This document shows positions 32,501-37,380 of a stretch of DNA of 64,000 bases, in pieces. The notes beneath the pieces were generated by a model. That model searched no databases and was not told where the DNA came from. It saw only the letters and a list, made by a program, of their open reading frames with translations. The stretch lies in NCBI RefSeq assembly GCF_964204645.1, contig NC_134030.1:18047110-18111109 (forward strand), written 5' to 3'. The number at the start of each line of letters is the position of its first letter. Position 1 is the stretch's first letter. This stretch comes from Tubulanus polymorphus (lineage: Eukaryota > Nemertea > Palaeonemertea > Tubulaniformes > Tubulanidae). The position numbers were made by a program, and so were the translations under genes.

Positions 32501-33041
32501 TCATAGAATTTAACCGAATCTCATAATCCGGATTTAACTGATCCTGATTAGGTTAATCCGGTATGGTTCTAATCTCTACTGAACAGTTTAAGAGATAAAT
32601 GAGCAACAATGTTCAATAATACAATATCAAAACCCTTCACTTAGAATAAAAAGAGTCTGAATTGTTTCCTTAAGAAGATATTCATTCAACGTTTCAATCC
32701 TTTCAAACAAATTAAGAGAACTTATAGAATACCACAGTGAATATAAGTTAATGATTGGATATCTAAAGCAGAACAAACTCTAAGGTGTTTGCAATTGTAT
32801 TTGATGTTTGGTTTATATTGTATTCATTTATAGGGTATAGTAGAATGTTAAGAGATGATAGTCCTGGATCGATTGTTGATGATAGTAGTGATAGTAGTGG
32901 TACTGACTGGAGGAGTGGTTATAATAGATCAAGCTACTTCTAGATATTCTGTTGTCAATGTTTGACCTCACCTACTGTTTGACGCTGTATATTAATCGTT
33001 TTATTCTAGAATCTAGTGCGATTTTATACGAAAAGAATAAA
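11435..33041 (+). CDS. Gene span: single-pass Ig-like receptor with modular phase-1 cytoplasmic exons
   Basis: The order is signal-peptide exon (11,435), Ig-like ectodomain exons (12,121-17,792), membrane exon (18,557-18,658), then 44 small cytoplasmic exons and a terminal exon (stop at 32,943, AATAAA at 33,036). I located the exons by acceptor/donor consensus and by open frame across each junction. Every cytoplasmic exon starts with two bases completing a codon and ends with one base of the next (phase 1-1), and lengths are 18-96 nt and always multiples of three. Any subset can therefore be skipped without a frame change, giving a potential tail of about 770 residues of charged, helix-prone modules. 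Family and ligand are unknown. Similar symmetric small-exon designs are known from schistosome micro-exon genes and, for ectodomains, Dscam; homology to either is not implied. Confidence 0.75.
12121..12367 (+). CDS. Receptor ectodomain exon 2
   Basis: Acceptor tttcaacag; in phase with exon 1 (G+AT = Asp). Encodes about 82 residues with beta-strand-like alternation (SLIIFVND, YTVFLLIERY) and one Cys before HWSLV. The best donor is GAT|gtgatt, which would leave phase 2, unlike the rest of the gene, so the 3' boundary is less sure. Likely part of an Ig/FN3-type domain. Confidence 0.6.
12439..12530 (+). CDS. Receptor ectodomain exon 3 (3' end uncertain)
   Basis: Acceptor gttttacag fits the phase-2 end of exon 2. 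Open for about 30 codons (YRYPKNESPPRFIAAGIID) to a TAA at 12,528. No strong phase-1 donor is visible, so the end is approximate and the exon could be a relic. Confidence 0.4.
12860..13185 (+). repeat. 82-bp tandem array of truncated exon starts
   Basis: Four units begin at 12,860, 12,942, 13,024 and 13,106 with cag|cacctgatgga, i.e. the acceptor and first 50 or so bases of the Ig exon that follows intact at 13,186. Spacing is 82, 82, 82 and 80 bp. Each unit ends with a new polypyrimidine/acceptor (tgatatttcag). The units lack the rest of the exon and a donor, so they are decoy acceptors rather than exons. Confidence 0.85.
13186..13476 (+). CDS. Receptor exon 4: I-set-like Ig domain
   Basis: Ninety-seven codons, phase 1-1. 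Shows the Ig hallmarks: first Cys in VSITCKQSN, a Trp-containing middle, and YKCVATNSAG for the second Cys with the typical Y-x-C-x-A/V-x-N-x-x-G ending. Acceptor tttcag, donor ATCA|gtgagt. The clearest domain in the gene. Confidence 0.85.
13625..13764. repeat. Short foldback repeat, gggcccagttcc type
   Basis: Ends gggcccagttccatag and gaggaaccggcccc, with internal palindromic ggacttaag words. It belongs to the same design as 20,182-20,290 and 33,139-33,249. Confidence 0.6.
13875..13984 (+). repeat. Dispersed repeat shared with 45,457-45,540 (opposite strand)
   Basis: The stretch containing aggacgg/ccgtcct, aaaaaggtc and gagacctgtagct recurs in reverse complement at 45,457-45,540, with the same order of words. 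Unknown family. Confidence 0.6.
14302..14740. repeat. Three diverged tandem copies of an about 148-bp unit
   Basis: Anchor words recur in order: tacctatgcata / gcctaggcata / tacctagacata at about 14,311, 14,456 and 14,608; then tttttgtatatgg and gggggcgttg with agtggaataa. Confidence 0.75.
15144..15286 (+). CDS. Candidate receptor exon: partial Ig-like strands
   Basis: An open frame after ggatttcag includes VYRIANGSLLLNLHYRV and IKWRCIATALC, resembling the last strands of an Ig domain (compare YKCVATN in exon 4). A phase-1 donor (CTGT|gtaagac) ends at about 15,285. With the 15,144 acceptor the entry phase is wrong (0). A weaker acceptor at about 15,190 (ctcaag|TATATAGG) gives phase 1. The frame also runs on to a TAG at 15,399. 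Confidence 0.4.
16107..16436 (+). CDS. Receptor ectodomain exon, Ig-like
   Basis: 110 codons, phase 1-1 (acceptor ttttatag, donor ACGT|gtaagt). Contains LVCTCKATSM, a central VKWYADGYEKD and LIQCRLWKYN: two Cys about 85 residues apart with a Trp between, as in Ig folds. The frame is open throughout. Confidence 0.75.
17214..17311. repeat. Direct repeat, two copies
   Basis: The block starting tagtttaacttgccgacatc occurs twice about 61 bp apart, each followed by ccgacattgcc words. Confidence 0.7.
17526..17792 (+). CDS. Receptor ectodomain exon, Ig-like, membrane-proximal
   Basis: Eighty-nine codons, phase 1-1 (acceptor caaacag, donor CCAG|gtaaga). Cys residues in QQVTCDPPA and YRGQCLADG lie about 36 residues apart. 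N-glycosylation-type NVT and NET motifs are present. A short linker (GPTDEPG) leads to the membrane exon. Confidence 0.75.
18557..18658 (+). CDS. Receptor membrane-helix exon
   Basis: Thirty-four codons, phase 1-1. After VPEGMNGGR comes a 22-residue hydrophobic helix (VIGVLILLILIILFIL) and a Cys cluster CHCGCC at the inner face, likely palmitoylated by analogy. Confidence 0.85.
18753..18797 (+). CDS. Receptor cytoplasmic exon c1 (45 nt)
   Basis: Encodes RCREPNDELCRYGN; acceptor attgacag, donor AATT|gtaagt. Shares the (N/D)DELC motif with c2 and c3. Confidence 0.75.
18884..18979 (+). CDS. Receptor cytoplasmic exon c2 (96 nt)
   Basis: Longest of the set. Starts LCFYRKPADKLF and ends SDNELCVCC before donor TGCT|gtaagt. 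The Cys-rich end matches those of the membrane exon, c3 and c4. Confidence 0.75.
19061..19138 (+). CDS. Receptor cytoplasmic exon c3 (78 nt)
   Basis: Encodes an acidic stretch ending DSSDELCHCC; donor TGCT|gtgaga. A paralogue of c2 by its last ten residues. Confidence 0.72.
19231..19266 (+). CDS. Receptor cytoplasmic exon c4 (36 nt)
   Basis: Encodes LLRSEPCTCNC; the acceptor follows a T-rich tract (ctatttgcag), donor TGCT|gtaagt. Last of the Cys-rich group. Confidence 0.7.
19386..19450 (+). repeat. Intronic repeat, copy 1 of 3
   Basis: Begins gtttgtatcgatgtgaatat with cttcagaccgagttcatc; recurs at 26,190-26,250 and 30,238-30,304, all inside introns of this gene and in the same orientation. 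Confidence 0.8.
19892..19966 (+). CDS. Receptor cytoplasmic exon c5 (75 nt)
   Basis: Encodes PFLVPKSKDAIELLRWTSE then TWYEK; donor AAAG|gtaaga. Confidence 0.72.
20045..20086 (+). CDS. Receptor cytoplasmic exon c6 (42 nt)
   Basis: Encodes HENWVKTRDQLQP; acceptor tctttgtag, donor CCAG|gtattt. The intron before it is only 78 bp. Confidence 0.68.
20182..20290. repeat. Foldback repeat with ggtcccggttttatagactg ends
   Basis: The left half ends at taacccggggttaac and pairs with gttaacctcgggttaa and its flank back to ataaaattgggcc. A related half-word occurs at 12,829. Confidence 0.75.
20300..22758. other. Long intron with repeats
   Basis: The 2.7-kb intron between c6 and c7. It contains a copy of the ttttgaaggcgcttc word also seen at 13,813, a B-box-like GGTTCGAACCCC at 21,824 suggestive of a tRNA-derived SINE, and the tandem unit listed at 21,836. 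I see no exon in it. Confidence 0.5.
21836..22200. repeat. Two tandem copies of an about 180-bp unit
   Basis: The words ctgaccaagtgcc, ataggcttct, aaaaatgatgtaccta and aaaaagtgccc recur in the same order in 21,838-22,005 and 22,020-22,165. Confidence 0.75.
22759..22833 (+). CDS. Receptor cytoplasmic exon c7 (75 nt)
   Basis: Encodes IVRIIGDVYGTENDWEITRD then EDKQ; donor CAAG|gtaaga runs straight into the GTAAGAG minisatellite. Confidence 0.75.
22832..23000 (+). repeat. GGTAAGAG minisatellite immediately after a 5' splice site
   Basis: About a dozen degenerate units of the type GGTAAGAG(T/G)AGTGAGT. Nearly every unit contains a good 5' splice-site match (G|GTAAGA), so the true donor of exon c7 sits at the head of an array of copies of itself. 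Confidence 0.85.
23188..23235 (+). CDS. Receptor cytoplasmic exon c8 (48 nt)
   Basis: Encodes KAIREFLFQQLSRDQ; acceptor atttcag, donor CAAA|gtaagt. Confidence 0.75.
23270..23720. repeat. gtgaacatgcacatgt minisatellite
   Basis: Alternating gtgaacatg/cacatgtgtgttat units, dense at 23,285-23,365 and again at 23,620-23,720. Intronic. Confidence 0.75.
23768..23797 (+). CDS. Receptor cytoplasmic exon c9 (30 nt)
   Basis: Encodes MLDLVKEIL; acceptor ttttcag, donor CTAA|gtaagt. Confidence 0.72.
23878..23928 (+). CDS. Receptor cytoplasmic exon c10 (51 nt)
   Basis: Encodes KYATINDLKTKLFNEI; donor ATCG|gtaaga. Confidence 0.72.
24021..24083 (+). CDS. Receptor cytoplasmic exon c11 (63 nt)
   Basis: Encodes KLLNKKRSIDGADAVYNRDE; acceptor tgtattacag, donor GAAG|gtactt. 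Confidence 0.7.
24444..24527 (+). CDS. Receptor cytoplasmic exon c12 (84 nt)
   Basis: Strongly charged, helix-prone peptide with EEKRPLTDKEKEF; acceptor tttgtttcag, donor GATG|gtcagt. Confidence 0.7.
24858..24905 (+). CDS. Receptor cytoplasmic exon c13 (48 nt)
   Basis: Encodes ALSVEAIVDLFADMS; acceptor attttcag, donor TCCG|gtaggt. Confidence 0.72.
24993..25031 (+). CDS. Receptor cytoplasmic exon c14 (39 nt)
   Basis: Encodes AELCERGIFNIK; resembles the start of c29 (ELKERGIV). Donor AAAC|gtaggt. Confidence 0.68.
25080..25195. repeat. tgtacatg minisatellite
   Basis: Alternating tacatgtac and gagttctc(t/c) words within an intron. Confidence 0.7.
25246..25263 (+). CDS. Receptor cytoplasmic micro-exon c15 (18 nt)
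   Basis: Six codons, core TDEIA; acceptor tatatttcag, donor GCTG|gtaagt. One of three 18-nt exons (c15, c23, c30), each following a 36-69-nt exon. Confidence 0.68.
25348..25395 (+). CDS. Receptor cytoplasmic exon c16 (48 nt)
   Basis: Encodes MFVKETLQTEVKQQN; acceptor tttttatag, donor AATG|gtgagt. Confidence 0.72.
25475..25528 (+). CDS. Receptor cytoplasmic exon c17 (54 nt)
   Basis: Encodes NPVTQIEIQKVTDETRI; donor ATAG|gtgtgt. Confidence 0.7.
25669..25715 (+). other. Candidate poison exon or pseudo-exon (47 nt)
   Basis: Good splice sites (tattacag and TATG|gtaaga), but the length is not a multiple of three and phase-1 entry hits a TGA after ten codons. It is the only well-flanked exon in the tail that breaks the rule, so it is either a decayed module or a regulated poison exon. 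Confidence 0.45.
25985..26053 (+). CDS. Receptor cytoplasmic exon c18 (69 nt)
   Basis: Encodes SVLLASSLQKLEENKHSTEL then DK; ends GATAAAA|gtgagt like c27 and c44. Confidence 0.73.
26108..26260 (+). repeat. Intronic repeat, copy 2 of 3 (extended)
   Basis: Includes attgatgtcatcagattatc, gcatctgttttgattcagaa and then the tatcgatgtgaatattcttc block. The same extended order recurs at 30,142-30,305. Confidence 0.85.
26511..26540 (+). CDS. Receptor cytoplasmic exon c19 (30 nt)
   Basis: Encodes VYEISRDVL; acceptor gtttttcag, donor TTAG|gtaaga. Confidence 0.72.
26811..26849 (+). CDS. Receptor cytoplasmic exon c20 (39 nt)
   Basis: Encodes MKLKIAVFKSIK, basic; donor AAAG|gtaaga. Confidence 0.72.
26978..27144 (+). 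CDS. Receptor cytoplasmic exon c21, dual use (75-nt internal or terminal)
   Basis: Highly charged coiled-coil-like peptide (RFKKELKEKLKQEENEE). An internal donor GAGA|gtaaaa at 27,052 gives a 75-nt phase-1 exon. If it is not used, the frame stays open for 30 more codons to a TGA at 27,142-27,144, an alternative C-terminus. Confidence 0.62.
27271..27306 (+). CDS. Receptor cytoplasmic exon c22 (36 nt)
   Basis: Encodes TLKDDKVVGYR; acceptor acatttcag, donor AGAG|gtttgt. Confidence 0.68.
27390..27407 (+). CDS. Receptor cytoplasmic micro-exon c23 (18 nt)
   Basis: Core SRNEI; acceptor tatatttcag, donor ATAA|gtgagt. Confidence 0.66.
27571..27618 (+). CDS. Receptor cytoplasmic exon c24 (48 nt)
   Basis: Encodes SKLHELADKEFEDRK; donor AAAG|gtactg. 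Confidence 0.7.
27703..27780 (+). CDS. Receptor cytoplasmic exon c25 (78 nt)
   Basis: Contains GYRIKTPEEIVTVTLNIPA; acceptor tattacag, donor ACTG|gtaagt. Confidence 0.73.
27929..27976 (+). CDS. Receptor cytoplasmic exon c26 (48 nt)
   Basis: Encodes LDSARRDPVILWDRA; acceptor tttttgtag, donor GCGG|gtattg. Confidence 0.68.
28335..28418 (+). CDS. Receptor cytoplasmic exon c27 (84 nt)
   Basis: Two acceptors lie 8 bp apart (catcag and atttcag). Only the second (used here) keeps phase 1 open. Encodes EYFKDEFIRAIQSDESLK and so on; ends GATAAAA|gtaagt. Confidence 0.7.
28425..28535. repeat. 21-bp minisatellite (ctacagtaaactacatttaca)
   Basis: Four to five units directly downstream of exon c27, again starting at the donor. 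Confidence 0.8.
28738..28791 (+). CDS. Receptor cytoplasmic exon c28 (54 nt)
   Basis: Encodes VDRIYGDVKNKIKSIST; acceptor tatttttag, donor ACAG|gtttgt. Confidence 0.7.
28969..29037 (+). CDS. Receptor cytoplasmic exon c29 (69 nt) with ITIM-like VAYIEV
   Basis: The phase-1 donor is ACCC|gtaaac at 29,038. An earlier stronger-looking donor (ATAGAA|gtgagc) would end in phase 0 and break frame. The longer form contains VAYIEV, which fits the (I/V/L)xYxx(L/V) pattern of inhibitory tyrosine motifs. Confidence 0.58.
29206..29223 (+). CDS. Receptor cytoplasmic micro-exon c30 (18 nt)
   Basis: Core KDEIS; acceptor gtttttcag, donor TCGA|gtaagt. Confidence 0.68.
29304..29384 (+). CDS. Receptor cytoplasmic exon c31 (81 nt)
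   Basis: Encodes PIQKKSNETAQSALQMMKML and more; acceptor ttttgatag, donor ATTG|gtaaag. Confidence 0.68.
29444..29491 (+). CDS. Receptor cytoplasmic exon c32 (48 nt)
   Basis: Encodes NYIKPIIENRIPEFE; the preceding intron is only 59 bp. Donor GAAG|gtgaat. Confidence 0.72.
29699..29788 (+). CDS. Receptor cytoplasmic exon c33 (90 nt)
   Basis: Encodes SLVTVLEEKCKKARSMWSSK then HWVYDISGR; acceptor aatttcag, donor AGGT|gtaagt. Confidence 0.73.
29870..29947 (+). CDS. Receptor cytoplasmic exon c34 (78 nt)
   Basis: Contains SEFTSETSKTNTGYWKQVKE; donor TTCG|gtaaat. Confidence 0.7.
30037..30084 (+). CDS. Receptor cytoplasmic exon c35 (48 nt)
   Basis: Encodes DKINSETNTTKLTDI; acceptor ttttaatag, donor ATAG|gtgaat. 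Confidence 0.68.
30142..30305 (+). repeat. Intronic repeat, copy 3 of 3 (extended)
   Basis: Same extended block as 26,108-26,260 in the same orientation, so the neighbouring introns probably arose by duplication. Confidence 0.85.
30391..30444 (+). CDS. Receptor cytoplasmic exon c36 (54 nt)
   Basis: Encodes DECLGECTKTISDKWHL; donor CTTG|gtgagt, followed by a short atgagtacctctc repeat (30,445-30,505). Confidence 0.7.
30819..30854 (+). CDS. Receptor cytoplasmic exon c37 (36 nt)
   Basis: Encodes DFKKRKMIVDT; acceptor atttttag, donor ACAG|gtaaat. Confidence 0.7.
30942..30995 (+). CDS. Receptor cytoplasmic exon c38 (54 nt)
   Basis: Encodes VIVDEIKRDYFQTPEFR; donor AGAA|gtaagt. Confidence 0.72.
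31067..31108 (+). CDS. Receptor cytoplasmic exon c39 (42 nt)
   Basis: Encodes SVETAVNEAIKNS; donor TCAG|gtaatt. Confidence 0.68.
31240..31281 (+). CDS. Receptor cytoplasmic exon c40 (42 nt)
   Basis: Encodes ESRLNNKPNYEAA; acceptor tttttacag, donor GCAG|gtttgt. Confidence 0.68.
31520..31546 (+). CDS. Receptor cytoplasmic exon c41 (27 nt)
   Basis: Encodes KWIADEMK; donor AAAG|gtaaat. Confidence 0.66.
31623..31652 (+). CDS. Receptor cytoplasmic exon c42 (30 nt)
   Basis: Encodes FTVIPSESY; donor TATG|gtaagt. Confidence 0.68.
31762..31797 (+). CDS. Receptor cytoplasmic exon c43 (36 nt)
   Basis: Encodes RNEFAKRARVE; acceptor tttttttcag, donor GAAG|gtaatg. Confidence 0.7.
31878..31931 (+). CDS. 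Receptor cytoplasmic exon c44 (54 nt)
   Basis: Encodes MRKSRELIDEIRAITDK; ends GATAAAA|gtaatc. Confidence 0.72.
32256..32296 (+). CDS. Receptor alternative terminal exon
   Basis: Acceptor attttattttcag; phase-1 entry gives ILRRRGFLVDDE and then TAG. No in-phase donor. An alternative end to the tail upstream of the last exon. Confidence 0.5.
32834..32943 (+). CDS. Receptor terminal exon with stop
   Basis: Acceptor tttatag; 36 codons, rich in Asp/Ser (VDDSSDSSGTDWRSGY), ending RSSYF then TAG. The Ser/Asp run suggests casein-kinase-type phosphorylation (inference). Confidence 0.75.
33036..33041 (+). terminator. Poly(A) signal AATAAA of the receptor gene
   Basis: Lies 93 bp after the terminal TAG; a second AATAAA-like word follows near 33,069. 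Confidence 0.6.
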
Positions 33042-33138
33042 TGATAATGAGATGAAAAAAACGATTCAAATAAAATGTGTGTAATTTGTTTGAATTGAGT
33101 CATTGTAGTCATATTTGTAAATTGATGAATAATTCATC

Positions 33139-33249
33139 AGGGTCCAGTTCCACTTGTGAGTTAAGATTTGAATCTTGAGTTAACTCATTGAACGTGAACT
33201 AACTTTAACTCAGAGTTAACTCTAACTCACAACTGTGGAACTGGGTCCA
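33139..33249. repeat. Foldback repeat with ggtccagttccac ends
   Basis: The left end agggtccagttccac pairs with the right end gtggaactgggtcc, with gagttaac palindromes inside. Confidence 0.7.
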
Positions 33250-34214
33250 GTGCAATTGTAATGACATTAAGTCAATCTTGAAATTTTCGGTAAAAAATGA
33301 AATATATATCGCTGGTTTTCCGCGTCTATAATCTGTTCATCCGCTAGTGAGAAATACTGTCTTTGTTATGCTGCTTTGAAGGTTCAGAACTCGACCATCG
33401 TTTACTGTAGTTCTATTGATATATCAATTAATTGTTAGAAAATATCTTGAAGGTTAATTGATTTTCTTATTTCTTATGCTGTTATTTCTTGTATAAAGAT
33501 GAATTATATATTTCTCCTTTTTCCGCGTCTCTGTTAAACCTGTGAACGTTCAGATTTGATTATATGAGTTTATCAACCGGCTTCTGAAATGTGCTAAATA
33601 TTAAGTGTTACTGCATTATAGTGTAAATGAAATACAGTGTTACTGAATTGTAGTGTAAATGAAATACAGTGTAATAACTTCACAATGACATGATAAAAAC
33701 ACTAGTTCAGATTCTAAAATTTTAAAACTAAGGATTTATATAATCAAAAAGACACAACTTCCACAGAGATCTGGTGAAAAAGTCATGAAATGTAACTGAT
33801 TAAGGTGAGTTTGCTTTAGTATTTAACTCCACTCCAGTCGGATCCGAGATCTCTGAGATAACCGTTCAACTCGGAGTTAACCGATCAACTCGGAGGTTAC
33901 CGTTCAACTCAGAAATAACCGTTCAACTCGGAGATAACCGTTCAGGCGCGGTTCCACGCTGTCGCAATTGCCGCACGTGTGACAGTCGGAGCTGTTTAAA
34001 AAAATTAAAAAGTTGCCGAAATAAATTACAAGCATATGAAAAGACAAAGGTTTAGTTCATAGTGATCCTATAAATACTAGACTAATGCGCAATTACCTTC
34101 TTACGTCGTAGATTTTGTCAAATTATATACGCTACGTTAGGTTAATGAAAATTATAATTTATTGAGGCTCTGAGAAGTCCACAGAACGCGTCTTCAGAAG
34201 CATAAATTAGCAAA
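33250..34214. other. Gene-free stretch
   Basis: Short direct repeats only: gaaatacagtgt (33,620-33,675) and caactcggag(a/t)taaccgtt (33,868-33,945). No exon was recognised. Confidence 0.4.
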
Positions 34215-34616
34215 ATGTATGGTCAACAGTATATTCACCTGACTGATCGCCAGTCACCACACCTGACTGATCACCAGTTACCACGCCTGACTGGTCAACA
34301 GTATACACACCTGACTAATCACCAGTCACCACACCTGACTGATCACCAGTTACCACGCCTGACTGGTCACCAGTTACCACGCCTGACTGGTCACCAGTCA
34401 CCACACCTGACTGATCACCAGTTACCACGCCTGACTGATCACCAGTTACCACGCCTGACTGGTCACCAGTCACCACACCTGACTGATCACCAGTTACCAC
34501 GCCTGACTGGTCACCAGTCACCACGCCTGACTGGTCACCAGTCACCACACCTGACTGATCACCAGTTACCACGCCTGACTGGTCACCACAGCGAAATGGT
34601 CACCACACTAACCAGA
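34215..34616. repeat. 24-bp minisatellite, about 16 units
   Basis: Units of the form caccagt(c/t)accac(a/g)cctgact in head-to-tail order. Being 24 bp, it is open in several frames on both strands (HLTDHQSP-type and VVTGDQSG-type eight-residue repeats). There is no promoter or splice evidence for coding. Confidence 0.9.
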
Positions 34617-34649
34617 CAAACTTAAATCCTCCGTCAGTCACCATTAATC

Positions 34650-34720
34650 TATGGTTTAGTGGTTAACGTGCTCGGCTGACATACTGAAGGTGTCAGGATC
34701 GAGTCCTGCTAGGGTTGGGG
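34650..34720 (+). repeat. tRNA-like sequence (SINE head)
   Basis: A-box-like TGGTTTAGTGG and B-box-like GGATCGAGTCC about 45 bp apart, with a short CAGG/CCTG stem. The acceptor stem does not close, so a tRNA-derived repeat is more likely than a tRNA gene. Confidence 0.4.
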
Positions 34721-36600
34721 ATGTAGGCGAGCTACGGTTAGGGTTACTAAATAGCTAGGATTGGGATCACTGGCGACTCAGATGCTTACAGGTTACGCTA
34801 TTGAAAAACTTTTTTTTATTTCTAAAGTGGGTTGATATACACATAAAACTTTGGTGACTCAAAACGTCCTCGATACTAAATAATTATTAAAATGTCATTC
34901 ATTTGTTCTCGGCCAATACGAGGTCACGTGATGCGCGCTAGACCAGTTTAAACCAGTTTCGCTATCTACTTCGATATGTAGATTTTGTACTATTTTAGCC
35001 AATCAGTGACGAGTATGACTGATTATGCGTCCAATCACTGATGAGGATGTTTTAGGAGCTGGACCCGGTGTAAATAATATCAATTATTAAATCAAATCAA
35101 TTGCTAAAAGATATTTAAGTCTCTGATACACATGAATATACCTTATTCAATCGAGGAATGAATTGAATTTAGTAGATACCCGCAGTTTATAGAGCGAAGA
35201 TGGATTATAACAGTTGGACATGTGTAAGTTTACTGAACCCAATAGTTAGATAATGTAAAATGTAACGCATTGTTCGACCATTCTTGTCGTACGTGGCGTT
35301 GTACCATAGATAGACCTCTTATACAACTGGTATGTCTTCAAACCTAGAGGTGCTCGCACATGTCTCCCGTAAAATTTAGACGAATATCACATATACTTGT
35401 GAATTACACATATTCTAAATAGTTCAAGATGTGACTGGTAAAGGTGAGTTTGTTGTAGTTTTGATAAAGTCAAACATTGAAATATTTGCCACCAATTTTA
35501 TGTTGATTTCTTCAACAATTTTCTGACCCAAATTTGAAGATTCTATTACCCACTCCCGGCACGGGGAGGTAGTGACGAAAAATAACAATACGGGACTCAA
35601 TCAAGGCTCCGTAATTGGAATGAGTACACTTTAATTGACGATTTGAAAATATTTTCTGAAAGCGGCAAAAACTCTGTATTTTGTACAACTGTCAAAAGTC
35701 AACTCATTTTTTTAAATCTGTATTGTATGATTTTATTTGTAGGTTTCGCGTTTGGTCGCGATTTTGGATCCTTTTCCTGTATTTGGTTTTAAGCGCCATC
35801 CAAACCCGGTAGGTTCACATACATGTAAAGTCAAAAATGGAATTTTTATTGGCCTACGAATTTCTGGGAATTTCTTGCTTTTTCAGGATTTATTAGGAAT
35901 AGAATCGCGTTCAAACTAATTCAGGATTATATAGTATAAACTGTTCTCAAAAGCTGAACTGTTGTTAAAAACACAAGGATTCAAATTGACTCTGATTATG
36001 ACTGGATTCATACATTACACACACAGGATTGGATAAACTGTAAGTAAGAAAAACATTAACGGCTGAAATTATGTTTTATAGGTTTAGTTATTTATTAGGA
36101 ACTTACTCGGTGAGTTAGTAAGTTATAGAAATTAGTACAATATATATCAAATAAAATACGGTAGTTTAAATATAAATTTGGGTGCTATACGCGGCGAGGG
36201 ACCTGGGAGATCTCAGGTGGACATCAGTTGAAGGAAGCAATTTGTTTATTTTGATGCCTAATGTCTTTATTTCAGGATCCCGTATTTCATGGGTTTTTTT
36301 CCAGGGTTTCTTTCTATATTTGCAGGTGTTTTTTTCTTTTTTTAGAATTTCCGTTTTTTCAAATTCATTGTTTTACTAGACAACGTCTATTATGTACTTT
36401 TCTTGAAATAAACAGAACAATTTCAGGGTCATCGCTGAGACAAGAACCCAGAAGACTACAGAGTACGCGTCTTCACCCTCAGCACACAACAGAGTGGCCC
36501 GATTCAGGTGCGGCCTGTATGTTCTATTTCAGTGAGAAGAACAAGACCCCCTAGTCACAGAAGATTGAACCTGAAGTTGAATGATGAATAGGAGGCGCTG
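34721..36600. other. Gene-free stretch with one possible first exon
   Basis: An ATG at 35,200 followed by seven codons and a good donor (ACAT|gtgtaagt) could be a first exon, but no partner exon is visible. The words tgactggtaaaggtgagttt (35,432) resemble 33,790. Confidence 0.3.
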
Positions 36601-36618
36601 TAGGTAAGACGCGGTACC

Positions 36619-36634
36619 GGGGGGGGGGGGGGGG
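36619..36634. repeat. Poly-G tract (16 G)
   Basis: Uninterrupted run of guanines followed by tgagg; likely length-variable. Confidence 0.9.
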
Positions 36635-36706
36635 TGAGGTCCAGTAACTCTGAGCGCTCAATCTCTCCTCATAAACACGTTATCCTTCGCCGGAACTTTT
36701 TTACTG

Positions 36707-36822
36707 GTGTAAGATTAGACAGGGCCCAGTCCATTTTAGAAATGGAAACTTGTGTAAGATTAGACCGGGCCCAGTCCATTTTAGAAATGGAAACTTGTGT
36801 AAGATTAGACCGGGTCCAGTCC
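36707..36822. repeat. 45-bp tandem repeat, 2.6 copies
   Basis: Units start gtgtaagattagac at 36,707, 36,752 and 36,797 and include the gggcccagtcc word. Confidence 0.85.
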
Positions 36823-37050
36823 TATCTTCTCTCCCTACAATGAAAAATGCCCAGCTCCAAATAAACACCACACAACAACCTTTATAAACTAGATGACGGT
36901 CTTTATTTTTAACAGAATATATTGGGCTTGAAGTGACTGTCCAAGCCCCAAGCGTACATTATTTTCAGTAGAATATAGTTCGAGACCTTCTCTGTCCCGT
37001 ACATGAATAAGCATTTGGTTAACAATAAAATAGACATGAAATACAAAATT

Positions 37051-37090
37051 ATATAAGCAATTGACTACAGCGAGCAAGACAAATAGTGAA
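37051..37090. repeat. Left copy of about 40-bp direct repeat flanking the LINE
   Basis: Begins atataagcaattgac and ends atagtgaa; matches 42,339-42,380 with a few changes. Probably the target-site duplication of the LINE. Confidence 0.6.
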
Positions 37091-37148
37091 TATCAGATTA
37101 TCTCGAAAAAAATCTCCATTTGTTGAGATTTATTGCCATGGCGACCGC
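37091..37148 (-). repeat. Dispersed 57-bp repeat, copy 2
   Basis: Reverse complement of 7,070-7,126. It lies between the LINE tail and the left flanking repeat, so it may be the true 3' end of the LINE. Confidence 0.6.
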
Positions 37149-37158
37149 AAAATATATA

Positions 37159-37180
37159 CGATTACGATTACGATTACGAT
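37159..37180. repeat. cgatta microsatellite (LINE tail)
   Basis: Nearly four perfect hexamer copies. Short tandem tails are usual at the 3' ends of several LINE clades. Confidence 0.7.
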
Positions 37181-37308
37181 TTATTTACACTCCAACCATT
37201 TCCATGGTATATGGAGGAAAACTATTACACATGTATATACAAATATTTACAGAACAACACTAAAGTGATTAAAATTTAGAGAATGAAAACGTAACGAAAT
37301 ATATATAT

Positions 37309-37380
37309 ATACATCAACTATTTACAATACTATATATACTATTATATACATCAACTATTTACAATACTATATATACTATT
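37309..37380. repeat. 37-bp tandem duplication
   Basis: atacatcaactatttacaat and its continuation to tatactatt occur twice; the second copy covers the ORF2 stop. Confidence 0.8.

Noticed and set aside
34650-34720. Functional tRNA gene
   Set aside because: A and B boxes are present but the acceptor stem does not pair and no terminator run follows.
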